Below, in pieces: positions 8,742-17,723 of a stretch of DNA of 64,000 nt (positions are counted from its first letter, which is position 1; every line of letters starts with the position of its first letter). The DNA is from Flectobacillus longus (GTDB taxonomy: Bacteria > Bacteroidota > Bacteroidia > Cytophagales > Spirosomataceae), in NCBI RefSeq assembly GCF_030056705.1, contig NZ_JASHIC010000006.1:1-64000 (forward strand), in the 5' to 3' direction. A model generated the notes under the pieces. The model was not told where the DNA came from and ran no database searches. It was given only the letters and a program-made list of their open reading frames with translations. Made by a program: the position numbers and the translations under genes.

Positions 8742-9719
8742 ATGAATTTTGAATCACGCATAGATTTAAGCGAATTACACCAAGCGGTTACAGAAATACG
8801 CGAACAAATAGGCAAAATTGTTATTGGACAGCCACAAACGATTGATTTGTTGCTTACAGCACTTTTAGCCGATGGACATATATTATTGGAAGGTGTGCCT
8901 GGCGTTGCTAAAACTTTGATGGCAAAACTGTTGTCACGCACGATTTCGGTTGACTTTAGTCGTATCCAATTTACGCCTGATATGATGCCTTCGGATGTAT
9001 TGGGCACGGCCGTTTTTAACCCCAAAGTCAGTGATTTTGAGTTTAGAAAAGGTCCTATTTTTTCCAATATTGTACTAATCGATGAAATCAATCGTTCGCC
9101 TGCTAAAACTCAATCAGCTTTGTTTGAGGTGATGGAAGAGCGTCAGATTACTAATGCGGGTACTACTTATCCAATGTCATTTCCGTTTTTGGTAATTGCC
9201 ACTCAAAACCCTATCGAGCAGGAAGGGACATATCGACTACCAGAAGCACAGCTTGACCGTTTTATGTTCAAGATTTTGGTAGGATACCCTAATCTCAGCG
9301 AAGAAATTGATATTTTGAAAGGGCATCAGCGTCGTGCTAAAGAGGATGCTGGCAAGGTAGAAGAAAGTATTTCATCAGTTTTATCAACTGAACAATTATA
9401 CAGTTTAAGAACAAAAGTGAAACAGGTTATTGTAGATGAAAATATTTTGGAATACATCGCCAAATTAATCCACGAAACTCGTCGTTCAAAATTCCTGTAT
9501 TTAGGAGCATCTCCACGTGCTTCGGTAGCCTTGTTACAAGCGTCTAAAGCTTTTGCTGCTATTCGTGGGCGAGATTTTGTTACTCCAGAAGATATTCAAG
9601 AATTGTTGCCGGCTATTCTTCGTCATCGTGTGGCACTTACACCAGAAAAGGAAATGGAAGGAACTAACATAGAGGATGTTCTCAAAGGGGTCATACAAAA
9701 AGTAGAAGTCCCACGATAA
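8742..9719 (+). CDS. MoxR family AAA+ ATPase
   Basis: This 325-residue cytoplasmic AAA+ protein has Walker A GVPGVAKT (about residues 50-57), Walker B VLIDEIN with the family's NRSPAKTQSALFEVMEERQ, sensor ATQNP, and the C-terminal lid containing SPRASVALLQASKAFA. It is full length for the family. MoxR ATPases act as chaperones that assemble or activate partner proteins, typically a DUF58/VWA protein encoded next door. Here the next gene is a riboswitch-controlled receptor, so the usual DUF58 partner is absent from this locus. The gene is the last of the plus-strand envelope cluster. Confidence 0.95.
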   Translation: MNFESRIDLSELHQAVTEIREQIGKIVIGQPQTIDLLLTALLADGHILLEGVPGVAKTLMAKLLSRTISVDFSRIQFTPDMMPSDVLGTAVFNPKVSDFEFRKGPIFSNIVLIDEINRSPAKTQSALFEVMEERQITNAGTTYPMSFPFLVIATQNPIEQEGTYRLPEAQLDRFMFKILVGYPNLSEEIDILKGHQRRAKEDAGKVEESISSVLSTEQLYSLRTKVKQVIVDENILEYIAKLIHETRRSKFLYLGASPRASVALLQASKAFAAIRGRDFVTPEDIQELLPAILRHRVALTPEKEMEGTNIEDVLKGVIQKVEVPR

Positions 9720-9764
9720 TTCAAACTTTTCTATATTCTAAATCGATTGTATTGTTTTTCATCA

Positions 9765-9772
9765 TACCTTTG
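9765..9772 (+). promoter_or_regulatory. Probable -7 promoter element of the riboswitch transcript
   Basis: TACCTTTG matches the Bacteroidota -7 consensus TAnnTTTG and lies just before the TPP aptamer. A TTG at 9747-9749 could be the -33 element, but the spacing of 15 is short. Confidence 0.6.
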
Positions 9773-9781
9773 TACTCACAA

Positions 9782-9870
9782 TCACAAAAAAGGGGTGCCT
9801 CATAACAACGGGCTGAGATTATACCCATTGAACCTGATACAGGTAATGCTGTCGAAGGGATTTTGATGAT
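9782..9870 (+). promoter_or_regulatory. TPP riboswitch (THI element)
   Basis: The conserved aptamer landmarks appear in order: GGGGTGCC (9792-9799), GGGCTGAGATTATACCC (P3 side, 9810-9825), TTGAACCTGATACAGGTAAT (9828-9847), then GCTGTCGAAGGGA. TCACAAAA and TTTTGATGA close the P1 stem. Family knowledge: this RNA binds thiamine pyrophosphate and represses the downstream gene. It lies 99 nt before the ATG of a TonB-dependent receptor, with no other gene between. I could not define the expression platform clearly. Confidence 0.95.
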
Positions 9871-9968
9871 AGATCGTGATACAATCTTTCTATCGTTCAA
9901 TTAATCAATTTTTTACGGGTTATTATTATTGTTAAATCAGACAGGATTTGGCTCCTTTACCTGTCGTT

Positions 9969-12419
9969 ATGTTTTCAAAAATGATGAAAAATTTAACGAC
10001 TGAGCGATTTTTCGCAAAAACTCTTTTGACACAACTCAAAAGTGGGTTGGCTCAAAAGGCTTTTATGGTTATGTTATTGTGCAGCCTCACCATATCGGCT
10101 TATGCACAATTGAGTATTTCGGGTAAAGTAACTGACAGCGAAACTAAAAAAGGATTGGCTGGTGCAACACTTACTATCGACAATACAATGCGTGGAACTA
10201 TTACTGATGCACAAGGTAATTTTGTTATCAAAAACCTCAAAAAAGGCACTTATACCATCAAGGTAAGCTTCGTAGGTTTTGAGAAACAAAGCAATTCTAT
10301 CGAGCTTCAGCAAAATACTAACATTTCTTTTTCGCTTCAAAAAAGCTCATTTATGGCCGACGAAGTAGTGGTAAATGCTACTCGTGCTAATGAAAAATCT
10401 GCTGTTGCTTATACCAATGTGAGCAAAGAAGACCTTCAAAAACAAAATCTGGGTCAGGATATTCCCCAATTACTCAACTTTACGCCTTCGTTGGTAACGA
10501 CCTCCGATGCAGGTGCTGGGATTGGTTACACGGGTATTCGTATTCGTGGTACAGACGCGACTCGTATCAATGTTACCATCAACGGGATTCCGCTCAATGA
10601 TGCCGAATCGCAAGGAGTTTATTGGGTAAACATGCCAGATTTTGCTAGTTCGACCAACTCGATTCAGATTCAGCGTGGCGTGGGTACGTCTACCAACGGA
10701 GCTGGAGCATTTGGAGCAAGTGTCAATATGTCTACAAACGAATTTAGAAAAGATGCTTACGCAGAATCAAACAATTCGTTTGGATCATTTAATACTTTCA
10801 AAAATACCGTTTTAGTAGGTTCAGGTCTTTTGAATAATCGTTTTACGTTAGATGCTCGTTTGTCGAGACTTAAATCTGATGGTTATATCGATCGTGCTTC
10901 TTCAGACCTTCGTTCGTTTTACTTATCAGGTGCATATTTTACCAAAAAATCTTTTTATCGTTTGAATGTATTTTCTGGAAAAGAAAAAACTTACCAAGCT
11001 TGGGAAGGTGTGCCTGAGTACTTATTGAGCACCAATCGTACTTACAATCCTTATACGTATCCAAACCAAACCGATAATTATCAGCAAGACCATTACCAAT
11101 TATTATCATCGCATAGCCTTTCGTCGAACTGGACATTCAACTTCAACTTGCATTATACTTACGGACGTGGCTACTATGAGCAATTCAAAGAGCAAGACAA
11201 ATTCTCGAAATATGGCTTGCCTAATGTAGTTATAGGCAATACGACTATCACAAAAACGGACTTGGTTCGTCAGAAATGGTTAGACAATGATTTTTATGGA
11301 AGTACATTTTCATTCGATTATAAAGGTAATAATCGCTTGAGTGCCAATATTGGCGGTGCTTGGAACCAATATGATGGTCGTCATTACGGACAAATTATTT
11401 GGGCACAATACGCTTCTACAGCCAAGCTAGGCGATAAATACTACAGTGGCACCGCTCTAAAAACAGACTTTAATATTTACGGAAAAGTTTATTATCAATT
11501 AAGCGAGCAATTAAATGCATTTGCTGATTTACAATATCGTACTGTTGGTTATAGTATTAAAGGAATTGACGATAATTTGGTGGATATTTCGCAAAGCAAA
11601 AATTATAATTTCTTTAATCCTAAAATGGGCTTAACCTATCAAATTTCGGCAGGGACATCCGCATTTTTGTCATATAGCATTGGTAACAAAGAACCTAACC
11701 GCTCAGATTTTGTAGATAACCCAGGAAAAGCACCGCAAGCAGAAACCTTGCGTGATTTGGAAGCAGGTTTTAAAACACAAAAAGGAAAAGTCGCTTTTGA
11801 AGCAAATGCTTATTGGATGGATTACAAAAACCAATTGGTATTGACAGGAAAGCTCAACGATGTGGGCACTCCAATTCGTGTCAATGTACCAAGTAGCTAC
11901 AGAATGGGGCTTGAGCTGCAAGCAGGAGTTCAATTAACAAAAGCATTGAAATGGAATGTAAATGCCACTCTTTCAAGCAACAAAATCAATAATTTCACAG
12001 AGGTAGTACCAAGTTATGACGAACCTTATATTGATGTGGAAAACAAGTTTGCTAAAACAGACATAGCCTTTTCACCCAATGTAATCGGAGGTTCGCAATT
12101 ACTTTATACCCCAACTAAAGGGCTAGAATTAGGACTCTTGTCAAAATATGTTGGAAAGCAATATATGGATAATACAAGCAATGAAAATCGTAAGTTGAAT
12201 GCCTATTTCACCAACGATTTACGAATTCTTTATACATTCAAACCTTCGTTCTGTAAAGAGTTAGGATTGAGTTTGTTGGGTAACAACATTTTCAATACGC
12301 TTTATGAGTCAAATGGCTATACTTATAGCTATATCTACGAAGGCAAAACTGTTACTGAAAACTTTTACTATCCACAAGCAGGATTCAACTTCTTGTTAGG
12401 AGTAAATATCAAGTTTTAA
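9969..12419 (+). CDS. TonB-dependent receptor under TPP control, probable thiamine/precursor importer
   Basis: This outer-membrane protein is about 816 residues. It has a signal ending ...LLCSLTISAYAQ, a CarboxypepD_reg-like domain (ISGKVTDSETKKGLAGATL), a TonB-dependent plug (NLGQDIPQLLNFTPSLV, IRIRGTDATRINVTINGIPL, IQRGVGTSTNGAGAFG), and a long beta-barrel ending in an aromatic-containing strand (FNFLLGVNIKF). A TPP riboswitch in its leader indicates uptake of thiamine or a precursor across the outer membrane; this is inferred from regulation and not from a binding motif. The start is uncertain: TTG 9948 is possible, and ATGs at 9969, 9981 and 9984 are more likely. It is a single-gene unit with a terminator. 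Confidence 0.93.
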   Translation: MFSKMMKNLTTERFFAKTLLTQLKSGLAQKAFMVMLLCSLTISAYAQLSISGKVTDSETKKGLAGATLTIDNTMRGTITDAQGNFVIKNLKKGTYTIKVSFVGFEKQSNSIELQQNTNISFSLQKSSFMADEVVVNATRANEKSAVAYTNVSKEDLQKQNLGQDIPQLLNFTPSLVTTSDAGAGIGYTGIRIRGTDATRINVTINGIPLNDAESQGVYWVNMPDFASSTNSIQIQRGVGTSTNGAGAFGASVNMSTNEFRKDAYAESNNSFGSFNTFKNTVLVGSGLLNNRFTLDARLSRLKSDGYIDRASSDLRSFYLSGAYFTKKSFYRLNVFSGKEKTYQAWEGVPEYLLSTNRTYNPYTYPNQTDNYQQDHYQLLSSHSLSSNWTFNFNLHYTYGRGYYEQFKEQDKFSKYGLPNVVIGNTTITKTDLVRQKWLDNDFYGSTFSFDYKGNNRLSANIGGAWNQYDGRHYGQIIWAQYASTAKLGDKYYSGTALKTDFNIYGKVYYQLSEQLNAFADLQYRTVGYSIKGIDDNLVDISQSKNYNFFNPKMGLTYQISAGTSAFLSYSIGNKEPNRSDFVDNPGKAPQAETLRDLEAGFKTQKGKVAFEANAYWMDYKNQLVLTGKLNDVGTPIRVNVPSSYRMGLELQAGVQLTKALKWNVNATLSSNKINNFTEVVPSYDEPYIDVENKFAKTDIAFSPNVIGGSQLLYTPTKGLELGLLSKYVGKQYMDNTSNENRKLNAYFTNDLRILYTFKPSFCKELGLSLLGNNIFNTLYESNGYTYSYIYEGKTVTENFYYPQAGFNFLLGVNIKF

Positions 12420-12440
12420 GACCTTGTAATTTGTAAAACA

Positions 12441-12473
12441 AAAGCCCCGAAATATTGATATTTCGGGGCTTTT
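12441..12473. terminator. Rho-independent terminator of the receptor gene
   Basis: Perfect 14-bp arms (12441-12454, 12459-12472) with the GC block GCCCCG lie 22 bp after the receptor stop. A/T runs on both sides allow bidirectional use. Confidence 0.9.
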
Positions 12474-12629
12474 GCATAAAGTACGACCGTTTAATAAGAT
12501 TCGCTACCACTACCTAATGAATATTTGCTATTTTTCGGAAATAAAAAACACGTGTACACATTCGTCTTTTCCTTAAAGCAAATTAATACTTCTATAATCT
12601 ATAAAGTTATTCCTAGTAAGTGGTTCTCG

Positions 12630-12659
12630 GGCTCGTAAGTAATCTTACGAGCCTTTTTT
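12630..12659 (+). terminator. Second plus-strand terminator with no obvious gene of its own
   Basis: A perfect 10-bp stem (GGCTCGTAAG/CTTACGAGCC) with a TAAT loop is followed by six T residues on the plus strand only. The receptor transcript is already terminated 160 bp earlier, and the following gene is on the opposite strand with its stop inside the T run. It may be a back-up terminator or the end of a small RNA starting in 12480-12600. Confidence 0.65.
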
Positions 12660-13263
12660 ATTTGTACGTACCAAGTGGGAAACTAAGTCCTAGGTTAACA
12701 CTAAATACACGATTGGATACATCTAAAGTTGGACTTTTGGCAATATCTGTAAGCCCAAGTGCATAACGAGCATCTAAATTCAACCACATTTTTTGGCTAA
12801 GTGCATAATTTACGCCTGCTCCCAAAACAGCACTTACATCTGTTGAACTATAGCTACCAGCATAATCATATCCACTTTTATTGGCTACACTTGTTAAAAA
12901 ACCTATTTGAGGTCCAGCAAATACTTTGGGTCTCCAAGAACCTGTTGTTTTTTGAGAACCAAAATAATACGTTGCTAGCAAAGGAACTTGTACATAATCC
13001 AGTTTGAGATAATCATCGCTTCTCTCATAATTAGCACCTTGTTGACTATATAATACCTGCATTCCAAAGCCCCAATGTGAAGTAGAGCTATAATTCAAGA
13101 AAAGTCCAGTAGAAAGCCCAGTTCTTGATTTTGTATCAGATAATCCTGAAAGACTTGAAGAGTTTACTCCAATTGTAGGACCAAAAGATAAATTTTGTGC
13201 TTTTAAAAGTGGCGAACATACACACAATAAAGCAAGGACGGCGAATTTTTTAATGTTACGCAT
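12658..13263 (-). CDS. Outer-membrane beta-barrel (porin family, PF13568-type) protein
   Basis: This 201-residue protein has a signal MRNIKKFAVLALLCVCSPLLKAQ. Alternating beta-strands typical of the small Bacteroidota beta-barrels follow (SFGPTIGVNSSSL, GLSTGLFLNYSSTSHWGFGMQVLYSQQG, VFAGPQIGFLTS, AVLGAGVNYALSQKMWLNLDARYALGLTDI, VFSVNLGLSFPLG). The ATG at 13263 was chosen because it starts the signal peptide directly; an upstream GTG at 13299 only adds an unrelated hydrophobic leader. The function is unknown; such proteins are abundant outer-membrane proteins. CAAATTTA at 13337-13344 gives a minus-strand TAAATTTG promoter candidate. Confidence 0.88.
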   Translation of the reverse strand: MRNIKKFAVLALLCVCSPLLKAQNLSFGPTIGVNSSSLSGLSDTKSRTGLSTGLFLNYSSTSHWGFGMQVLYSQQGANYERSDDYLKLDYVQVPLLATYYFGSQKTTGSWRPKVFAGPQIGFLTSVANKSGYDYAGSYSSTDVSAVLGAGVNYALSQKMWLNLDARYALGLTDIAKSPTLDVSNRVFSVNLGLSFPLGTYK

Positions 13264-13389
13264 AAGATTAAGGATTTTAATGAAAAATAAAACAATCACG
13301 ACAGACCCAGTTGAGTGGCTGTTTGACTATAAAACCCAAATTTATCTCAAATTATTGAGCACCTTTTGCTTGATTGAGTAAGCGGTTTA

Positions 13390-14586
13390 TTATTTGAATG
13401 CCGAAATCCCTGTTATTTCAGCACCCAAAATCAGTAAATGAATATCGTGCGTGCCCTCATAAGTAACCACTGACTCGAGGTTCATGAGGTGTCGCATAAT
13501 TGGGTATTCGCCTGTAATGCCCATACCTCCATGTAGTTGGCGTGCCTCCCTAGCTATTTTTAGAGCAATGTCAACATTATTGCGCTTGGCCAATGAAATC
13601 TGTGCGGTAGTAGCTTTTCCTGCATTTTTGAGCATCCCTAATCGCCAGCAAATTAATTGTGCCTTGGTAATCTCGGTAAGCATCTCAGCCAATTTCTTTT
13701 GAACTAATTGAAACGAGGCAATAGGTTTATCAAACTGAATTCTTTCAAGAGCATACTTTTTTGCAGAATCATAGCAGTCCATTGCTGCACCCAAAGCACC
13801 CCATGCTATGCCATAGCGAGCTGAGTCCAAACAACCCAGAGGACCACGCAAGCCATCGGCACTAGGTAACAAATTTTCTTTAGGCACTTTAACATTATCA
13901 AATACTAATTCACCCGTACAACTCGCTCGCAAAGACCATTTTTGATGTATTTCGGGTGTTGAAAAGCCTTCCATTCCACGTTCTACGATAAGCCCTTTGA
14001 TACGTCCTTGCTCATTTTTTGCCCATACTACAGCAATATCCGCCATTGGTGCATTGGATATCCACATTTTTGAACCATTCAGCAAATAGTAATCTCCTTT
14101 GTCTTCGATTCGGGTTTTCATGCCCGCAGGGTTTGATCCAAAATCTGGTTCTGTCAATCCAAAGCATCCAAGATATTCACCAGAAGCTAGCTTAGGAAGG
14201 TATTTTAGTCTTTGTTCCTCTGAACCATACTCATAAATCGGGTACATCACCAATGAACCTTGTACAGAAGCCATAGAGCGCAAACCTGAATCGCCTCTTT
14301 CAACCTCTTGCATCATTAGGCCATAAGCAATATAGTCTAACCCTCCAGCGCCATATTTTTCAGGAATTGTTGGGCCAAAAAGTCCCATTTCTCCAAATTT
14401 TTTGACTAAATAAGCTGGAAAAGCTGCTTTTTGGGCAGCATCTTCAATAATAGGAGAGACTTCTTTTTTAATAAAATCTCTTACTGATTGACGTATCAAG
14501 AGGTGTTCTTCGGTCAATAAATCATCTATCTGATAAAAATCTGGTGATTCGAAGTCATCAACTTTGTTTGATTGATAAAATTCCAT
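13390..14586 (-). CDS. gcdH: Glutaryl-CoA dehydrogenase (acyl-CoA dehydrogenase family)
   Basis: This 398-residue flavoenzyme has an N-terminal helical domain (LLTEEHLLIRQSVRDFI), a middle domain (CFGLTEPDFGSNPAGMKT, KMWISNAPMADIAVVWA) and a C-terminal domain with RQLHGGMGITGEYPIMRHL. The catalytic base lies in VVTYEGTHDIHLLILG, the arrangement typical of glutaryl-CoA dehydrogenases and not of short-chain types. It oxidatively decarboxylates glutaryl-CoA to crotonyl-CoA in lysine/tryptophan catabolism, passing electrons to ETF. ATG 14586 is preferred to 14661, which would overlap the upstream lyase gene. It lies 32 bp after that gene, so the two are probably co-transcribed. Confidence 0.92.
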   Translation of the reverse strand: MEFYQSNKVDDFESPDFYQIDDLLTEEHLLIRQSVRDFIKKEVSPIIEDAAQKAAFPAYLVKKFGEMGLFGPTIPEKYGAGGLDYIAYGLMMQEVERGDSGLRSMASVQGSLVMYPIYEYGSEEQRLKYLPKLASGEYLGCFGLTEPDFGSNPAGMKTRIEDKGDYYLLNGSKMWISNAPMADIAVVWAKNEQGRIKGLIVERGMEGFSTPEIHQKWSLRASCTGELVFDNVKVPKENLLPSADGLRGPLGCLDSARYGIAWGALGAAMDCYDSAKKYALERIQFDKPIASFQLVQKKLAEMLTEITKAQLICWRLGMLKNAGKATTAQISLAKRNNVDIALKIAREARQLHGGMGITGEYPIMRHLMNLESVVTYEGTHDIHLLILGAEITGISAFK

Positions 14587-14618
14587 GGTTTTGTTTGTTT
14601 TGAAATGCCCTGTCAAAG

Positions 14619-15455
14619 CTAGATAAATATCTTGTGACTCAAGTCCATCGCATTTTGCCAAGCTTGATGATTGATGGGATATATGTCTCCAAATTTTTCA
14701 ATAAGATTAATCGTATTGATATTTCCCACAAGTTCGTCATTGGCCATTGGACAACCTCCAAAGCCACCAAGTGCTCCATCAAAACGACGACAACCTGCAT
14801 GATATGCAGCTTGGATTTTTTCTTCCCAATTAAAAGGACTCGCATGCAAATGTGCGCCAAACTCTATTTGAGGATAAAGCGGAATTAAATGACTAAATAA
14901 TTGCCCAATTAATGCAGATTCTGCAACGCCAACGGTATCTGATAAAGCAATAATTTCAACACCCAACAAAGCCATTTTTTCAACCCATTCTCCGACAATA
15001 TTAGGACTATATGGATCGCCATAGGGATTGCCAAAACCCATGGAGAAATAAACAACAAGCTTTTTTTGATGTTTGAGACATAGTTCTTGGATTACCTTAA
15101 CCGTTTCGAAAGCTTGCGTAGTTGAACTATTAGTATTGCGTTGTTGGAAAGTTTCGGAAATAGAAAAGGGGAAACCCAGATAAGTAATATGCTCAAACAA
15201 AACAGCTTGTTCGGCTCCTTTTATGTTGGCTATTATTGCTAGCAATTTGGTTGAAATACCATCCAATTGTAGCTGGTGATATACCTCCGCTGTATCGGCC
15301 ATTTGAGGAATAGCTTTGGGTGAAACAAAGCTACCAAAATCCAGTGTATCAAATCCGACCTGTAAAAGTGTATTCAGATATTCGACCTTCAAAGCAGTAG
15401 AAACAGGTGATTTCCAGCCTTGAATGGCATCTCTTGGACATTCGATAATTTTCAT
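14619..15455 (-). CDS. Hydroxymethylglutaryl-CoA lyase-like protein (HMGL TIM barrel)
   Basis: This 278-residue TIM barrel has the catalytic Arg-Asp near the N-terminus (IIECPRDAIQGW), metal ligands in HLHAS (GAHLHASPFNW), and the flexible-loop catalytic cysteine in GALGGFGGCPMANDELVGN. These match HMG-CoA lyase, which cleaves HMG-CoA to acetoacetate and acetyl-CoA in leucine breakdown. The N-terminal motif deviates from the canonical EVGPRDGLQ (Cys for Val-Gly, Ala-Ile for Gly-Leu), so a related 3-hydroxyacyl-CoA lyase is possible. It precedes gcdH in the same direction. Confidence 0.82.
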   Translation of the reverse strand: MKIIECPRDAIQGWKSPVSTALKVEYLNTLLQVGFDTLDFGSFVSPKAIPQMADTAEVYHQLQLDGISTKLLAIIANIKGAEQAVLFEHITYLGFPFSISETFQQRNTNSSTTQAFETVKVIQELCLKHQKKLVVYFSMGFGNPYGDPYSPNIVGEWVEKMALLGVEIIALSDTVGVAESALIGQLFSHLIPLYPQIEFGAHLHASPFNWEEKIQAAYHAGCRRFDGALGGFGGCPMANDELVGNINTINLIEKFGDIYPINHQAWQNAMDLSHKIFI

Positions 15456-15528
15456 AGGTTTTTTTATTTATTGATAATTGTTTCAATACTCAATATGAAT
15501 GATTCTTATGAAAAAACAAAAAATCCCA

Positions 15529-15561
15529 ATCAGAAGATTTCTGACTGGGATTCATGCAATT
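15529..15561 (-). terminator. Minus-strand terminator-like hairpin
   Basis: A stem of AATCCCA-TCAGAA type with one offset is followed on the minus strand by a T-rich run. It is a second hairpin 150 bp beyond the DUF4301 terminator and just upstream of the lyase gene. Confidence 0.55.
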
Positions 15562-15712
15562 ACAATGGTTAGGTAATTAGAAATATCTTTTTTTGAGAGT
15601 GAAAGTATTTGTTATTAAAACGCCTAATACAAAGCGCTTATTATAATATAGGATTGAGGATTTTGATTTTAGATACTTGAAGTAATCAAACATTTATGTA
15701 AATACCATAAAA

Positions 15713-15747
15713 AATCCCTCAAACAAGCGATACTTATTTGAGGGATT
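15713..15747 (-). terminator. Terminator of the DUF4301 gene
   Basis: Perfect 11-bp arms (AATCCCTCAAA/TTTGAGGGATT) are followed on the minus strand by TTTTTTA. They lie 22 bp beyond the DUF4301 stop. Confidence 0.85.
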
Positions 15748-15768
15748 CAAATTTATAATATGTAAAAA

Positions 15769-17241
15769 TTATTGATGTTCGTCTCTTAAAAGGTCATTCA
15801 CCGTTTTTACTGGGTTGAACGTAATCAATGGAACTTCTACAAAAACAGTATTCCAATCAGACATCGCACCATTCCATAAGCCTGGAAGTTCTTGAGCTTT
15901 TACATCTTTTCCGTCACGAGACTTTACGGTTACGAAACCAGTTTTGGAGTCTCTAAATTGTAACAAATTGAATTTTTCGCCTTTACTGTTTTTCAAACCA
16001 CAAATCAAATCAACTGGGTTGAAGTGCGTTGAATTATTGAAAATAGCTTTTTGCTCAGCGCTATCCACATCTATTTGTGCAGACTCTACGATTTGTAATG
16101 AAGCTGTTCCATCAGAGTTTTTGCACCAGAACGGACCACCTCCAGGTTCACCTGTATTTTTCACAACCCCACACACACGAATAGGGCGATTCAATTTTGT
16201 TTTGAAGTATGCTACTTTCTGCTCGTCTGAGTAAGTATCGAAGCCTACAGGAGGTAATACACAAATCTCTTTTTCATAGAAGTCAGCTAGCTCTGCCAAT
16301 AACTCTGGCGTTGCGCCAGCTTCAAGCGCAGCTTCAAAAGCAAAGATTTTTGATTGATAATTCAACAAAATACCTGCAAGCGCCTTTTTATAATCATACG
16401 TTGTACCTTTCAAACGATCAGGCACAACATTGTCGATATTTTTGATAAATACGATATCAGCATCGATATCATTCAAGTTTTCAATCAAGGCTCCATGACC
16501 AGCAGGACGGAACAATAAGGTATCATCTTTTTCACGGAATGGAGAATTATCCATATTTACCGCTATTGTATCTGTTGAGCCTTTTTGTTCAGAAAACGAA
16601 ACATTGAATTTTGTATTTAAAGCTCTCTGATAATATGGTAAGATACTTTTTGTTAAGCCTTGGAAACCAGCATTGTACTCTGGTGATACCGTAAAATGCA
16701 AGTTGGCAACGCCTTCTGAAGCGCCATAATTAGCTGCTTCGATAATATGCTCCTCTAGAGGAGTACGACAGCCATCAGGATAAGTATGGAACTTCAATAA
16801 GCCTTTTGGTAAATAACCGTAGTTCAAGCCTTTTTCTGTCAAGAAATACTCTGCAATGGTTTGCTTTTCTGCATCTTCTGGAATTAACTCCAATAAGTCT
16901 TTGTAGAAGGCAAACAAAGGTAGTTTTTCAAAAAACTGATCTACCGATTTATCTGCTTTATTTTCTGTCAAGAAGGTAAAAAGGGACTTAAACATACGAG
17001 TAGCTGCACCTGATGCAGGCACAAACTTTAATAAGTTGAGACCCGCTGAGTTTTGAGCGTAGCTATCGGCATAATGCTTCACTTCTTCATCCGATAAGCG
17101 AATCACACCGTCGTTGACAGTTGCTGCTTTTTCTAGACTCATGAATGGGAAGCCCGTTCTAAAGTCCTCAATTTGCTGCTCTACCGTCTCTATCGCAATG
17201 TTTTTGGATTGAATTTGTAAAAGGTCTTTTTCTGAAAACAT
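15769..17241 (-). CDS. DUF4301 family protein
   Basis: This 490-residue soluble protein without a signal peptide matches the DUF4301 family typical of Bacteroidota. Recognisable features are LKFVPASGAATRMFKSLFTFL, PKGLLKFHTYPDGCRTPLEEHIIEAA, FRPAGHGALIENLNDIDADIVFIKNIDNVVPD, and NTGEPGGGPFWCKNSDG. The last two resemble the nucleotide-binding and sugar-binding loops of UDP-sugar pyrophosphorylase-like nucleotidyltransferases, so a nucleotidyltransferase-like fold is plausible; this is inference. It is monocistronic with its own terminator. Confidence 0.88.
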   Translation of the reverse strand: MFSEKDLLQIQSKNIAIETVEQQIEDFRTGFPFMSLEKAATVNDGVIRLSDEEVKHYADSYAQNSAGLNLLKFVPASGAATRMFKSLFTFLTENKADKSVDQFFEKLPLFAFYKDLLELIPEDAEKQTIAEYFLTEKGLNYGYLPKGLLKFHTYPDGCRTPLEEHIIEAANYGASEGVANLHFTVSPEYNAGFQGLTKSILPYYQRALNTKFNVSFSEQKGSTDTIAVNMDNSPFREKDDTLLFRPAGHGALIENLNDIDADIVFIKNIDNVVPDRLKGTTYDYKKALAGILLNYQSKIFAFEAALEAGATPELLAELADFYEKEICVLPPVGFDTYSDEQKVAYFKTKLNRPIRVCGVVKNTGEPGGGPFWCKNSDGTASLQIVESAQIDVDSAEQKAIFNNSTHFNPVDLICGLKNSKGEKFNLLQFRDSKTGFVTVKSRDGKDVKAQELPGLWNGAMSDWNTVFVEVPLITFNPVKTVNDLLRDEHQ

Positions 17242-17723
17242 AGTCGCTTTGGAGTAAGAGTATTTTTTAATGGGATAAAATCTATATTACTTATTTAATT
17301 GGTACGAATTTGCTGAGTTGTGGTTGGTACAAAGTTCCAATACAGGCAGTCTGCTTGGTCTTCAAAATCATTATTTCAGGGTAAAATCCATGTTCCTTCC
17401 ATCAACAAATATACCTTTTTCTAGATGAATTTAGCATAAAAGTTAGTGAGCGGTAGCTATTTCAATGAATCTGAATTTACCTTTCCAAAACGCTTTTTGA
17501 ACTTGTAAAAGTAGAGGCTCATATTCTCTTTATAGTCGTGACTAGGTCAAAGATGCAGGGTATCTACTTTAGTTAATTCCCCAAGTTTTTTAGGCAATAC
17601 GGGGTCTCGAAATTGCTTCTTAACATCTCTAAATATCATGTTAAGAAGACCAATAGATTTTAAATATACTCATTTGTTTGAGAAGCCTTCATCTACTTTT
17701 ACTTTTTTTTCCTCAATAATTTA
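17242..17723. other. Intergenic region with one hairpin
   Basis: I see no gene in these 482 bases. A perfect 11-bp inverted repeat (CTTCTTAACAT at 17616-17626 with ATGTTAAGAAG at 17638-17648) has an 11-nt spacer but no T run. It could be a regulatory palindrome. A T-rich tract at 17700-17712 borders the amidohydrolase stop. Confidence 0.5.
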
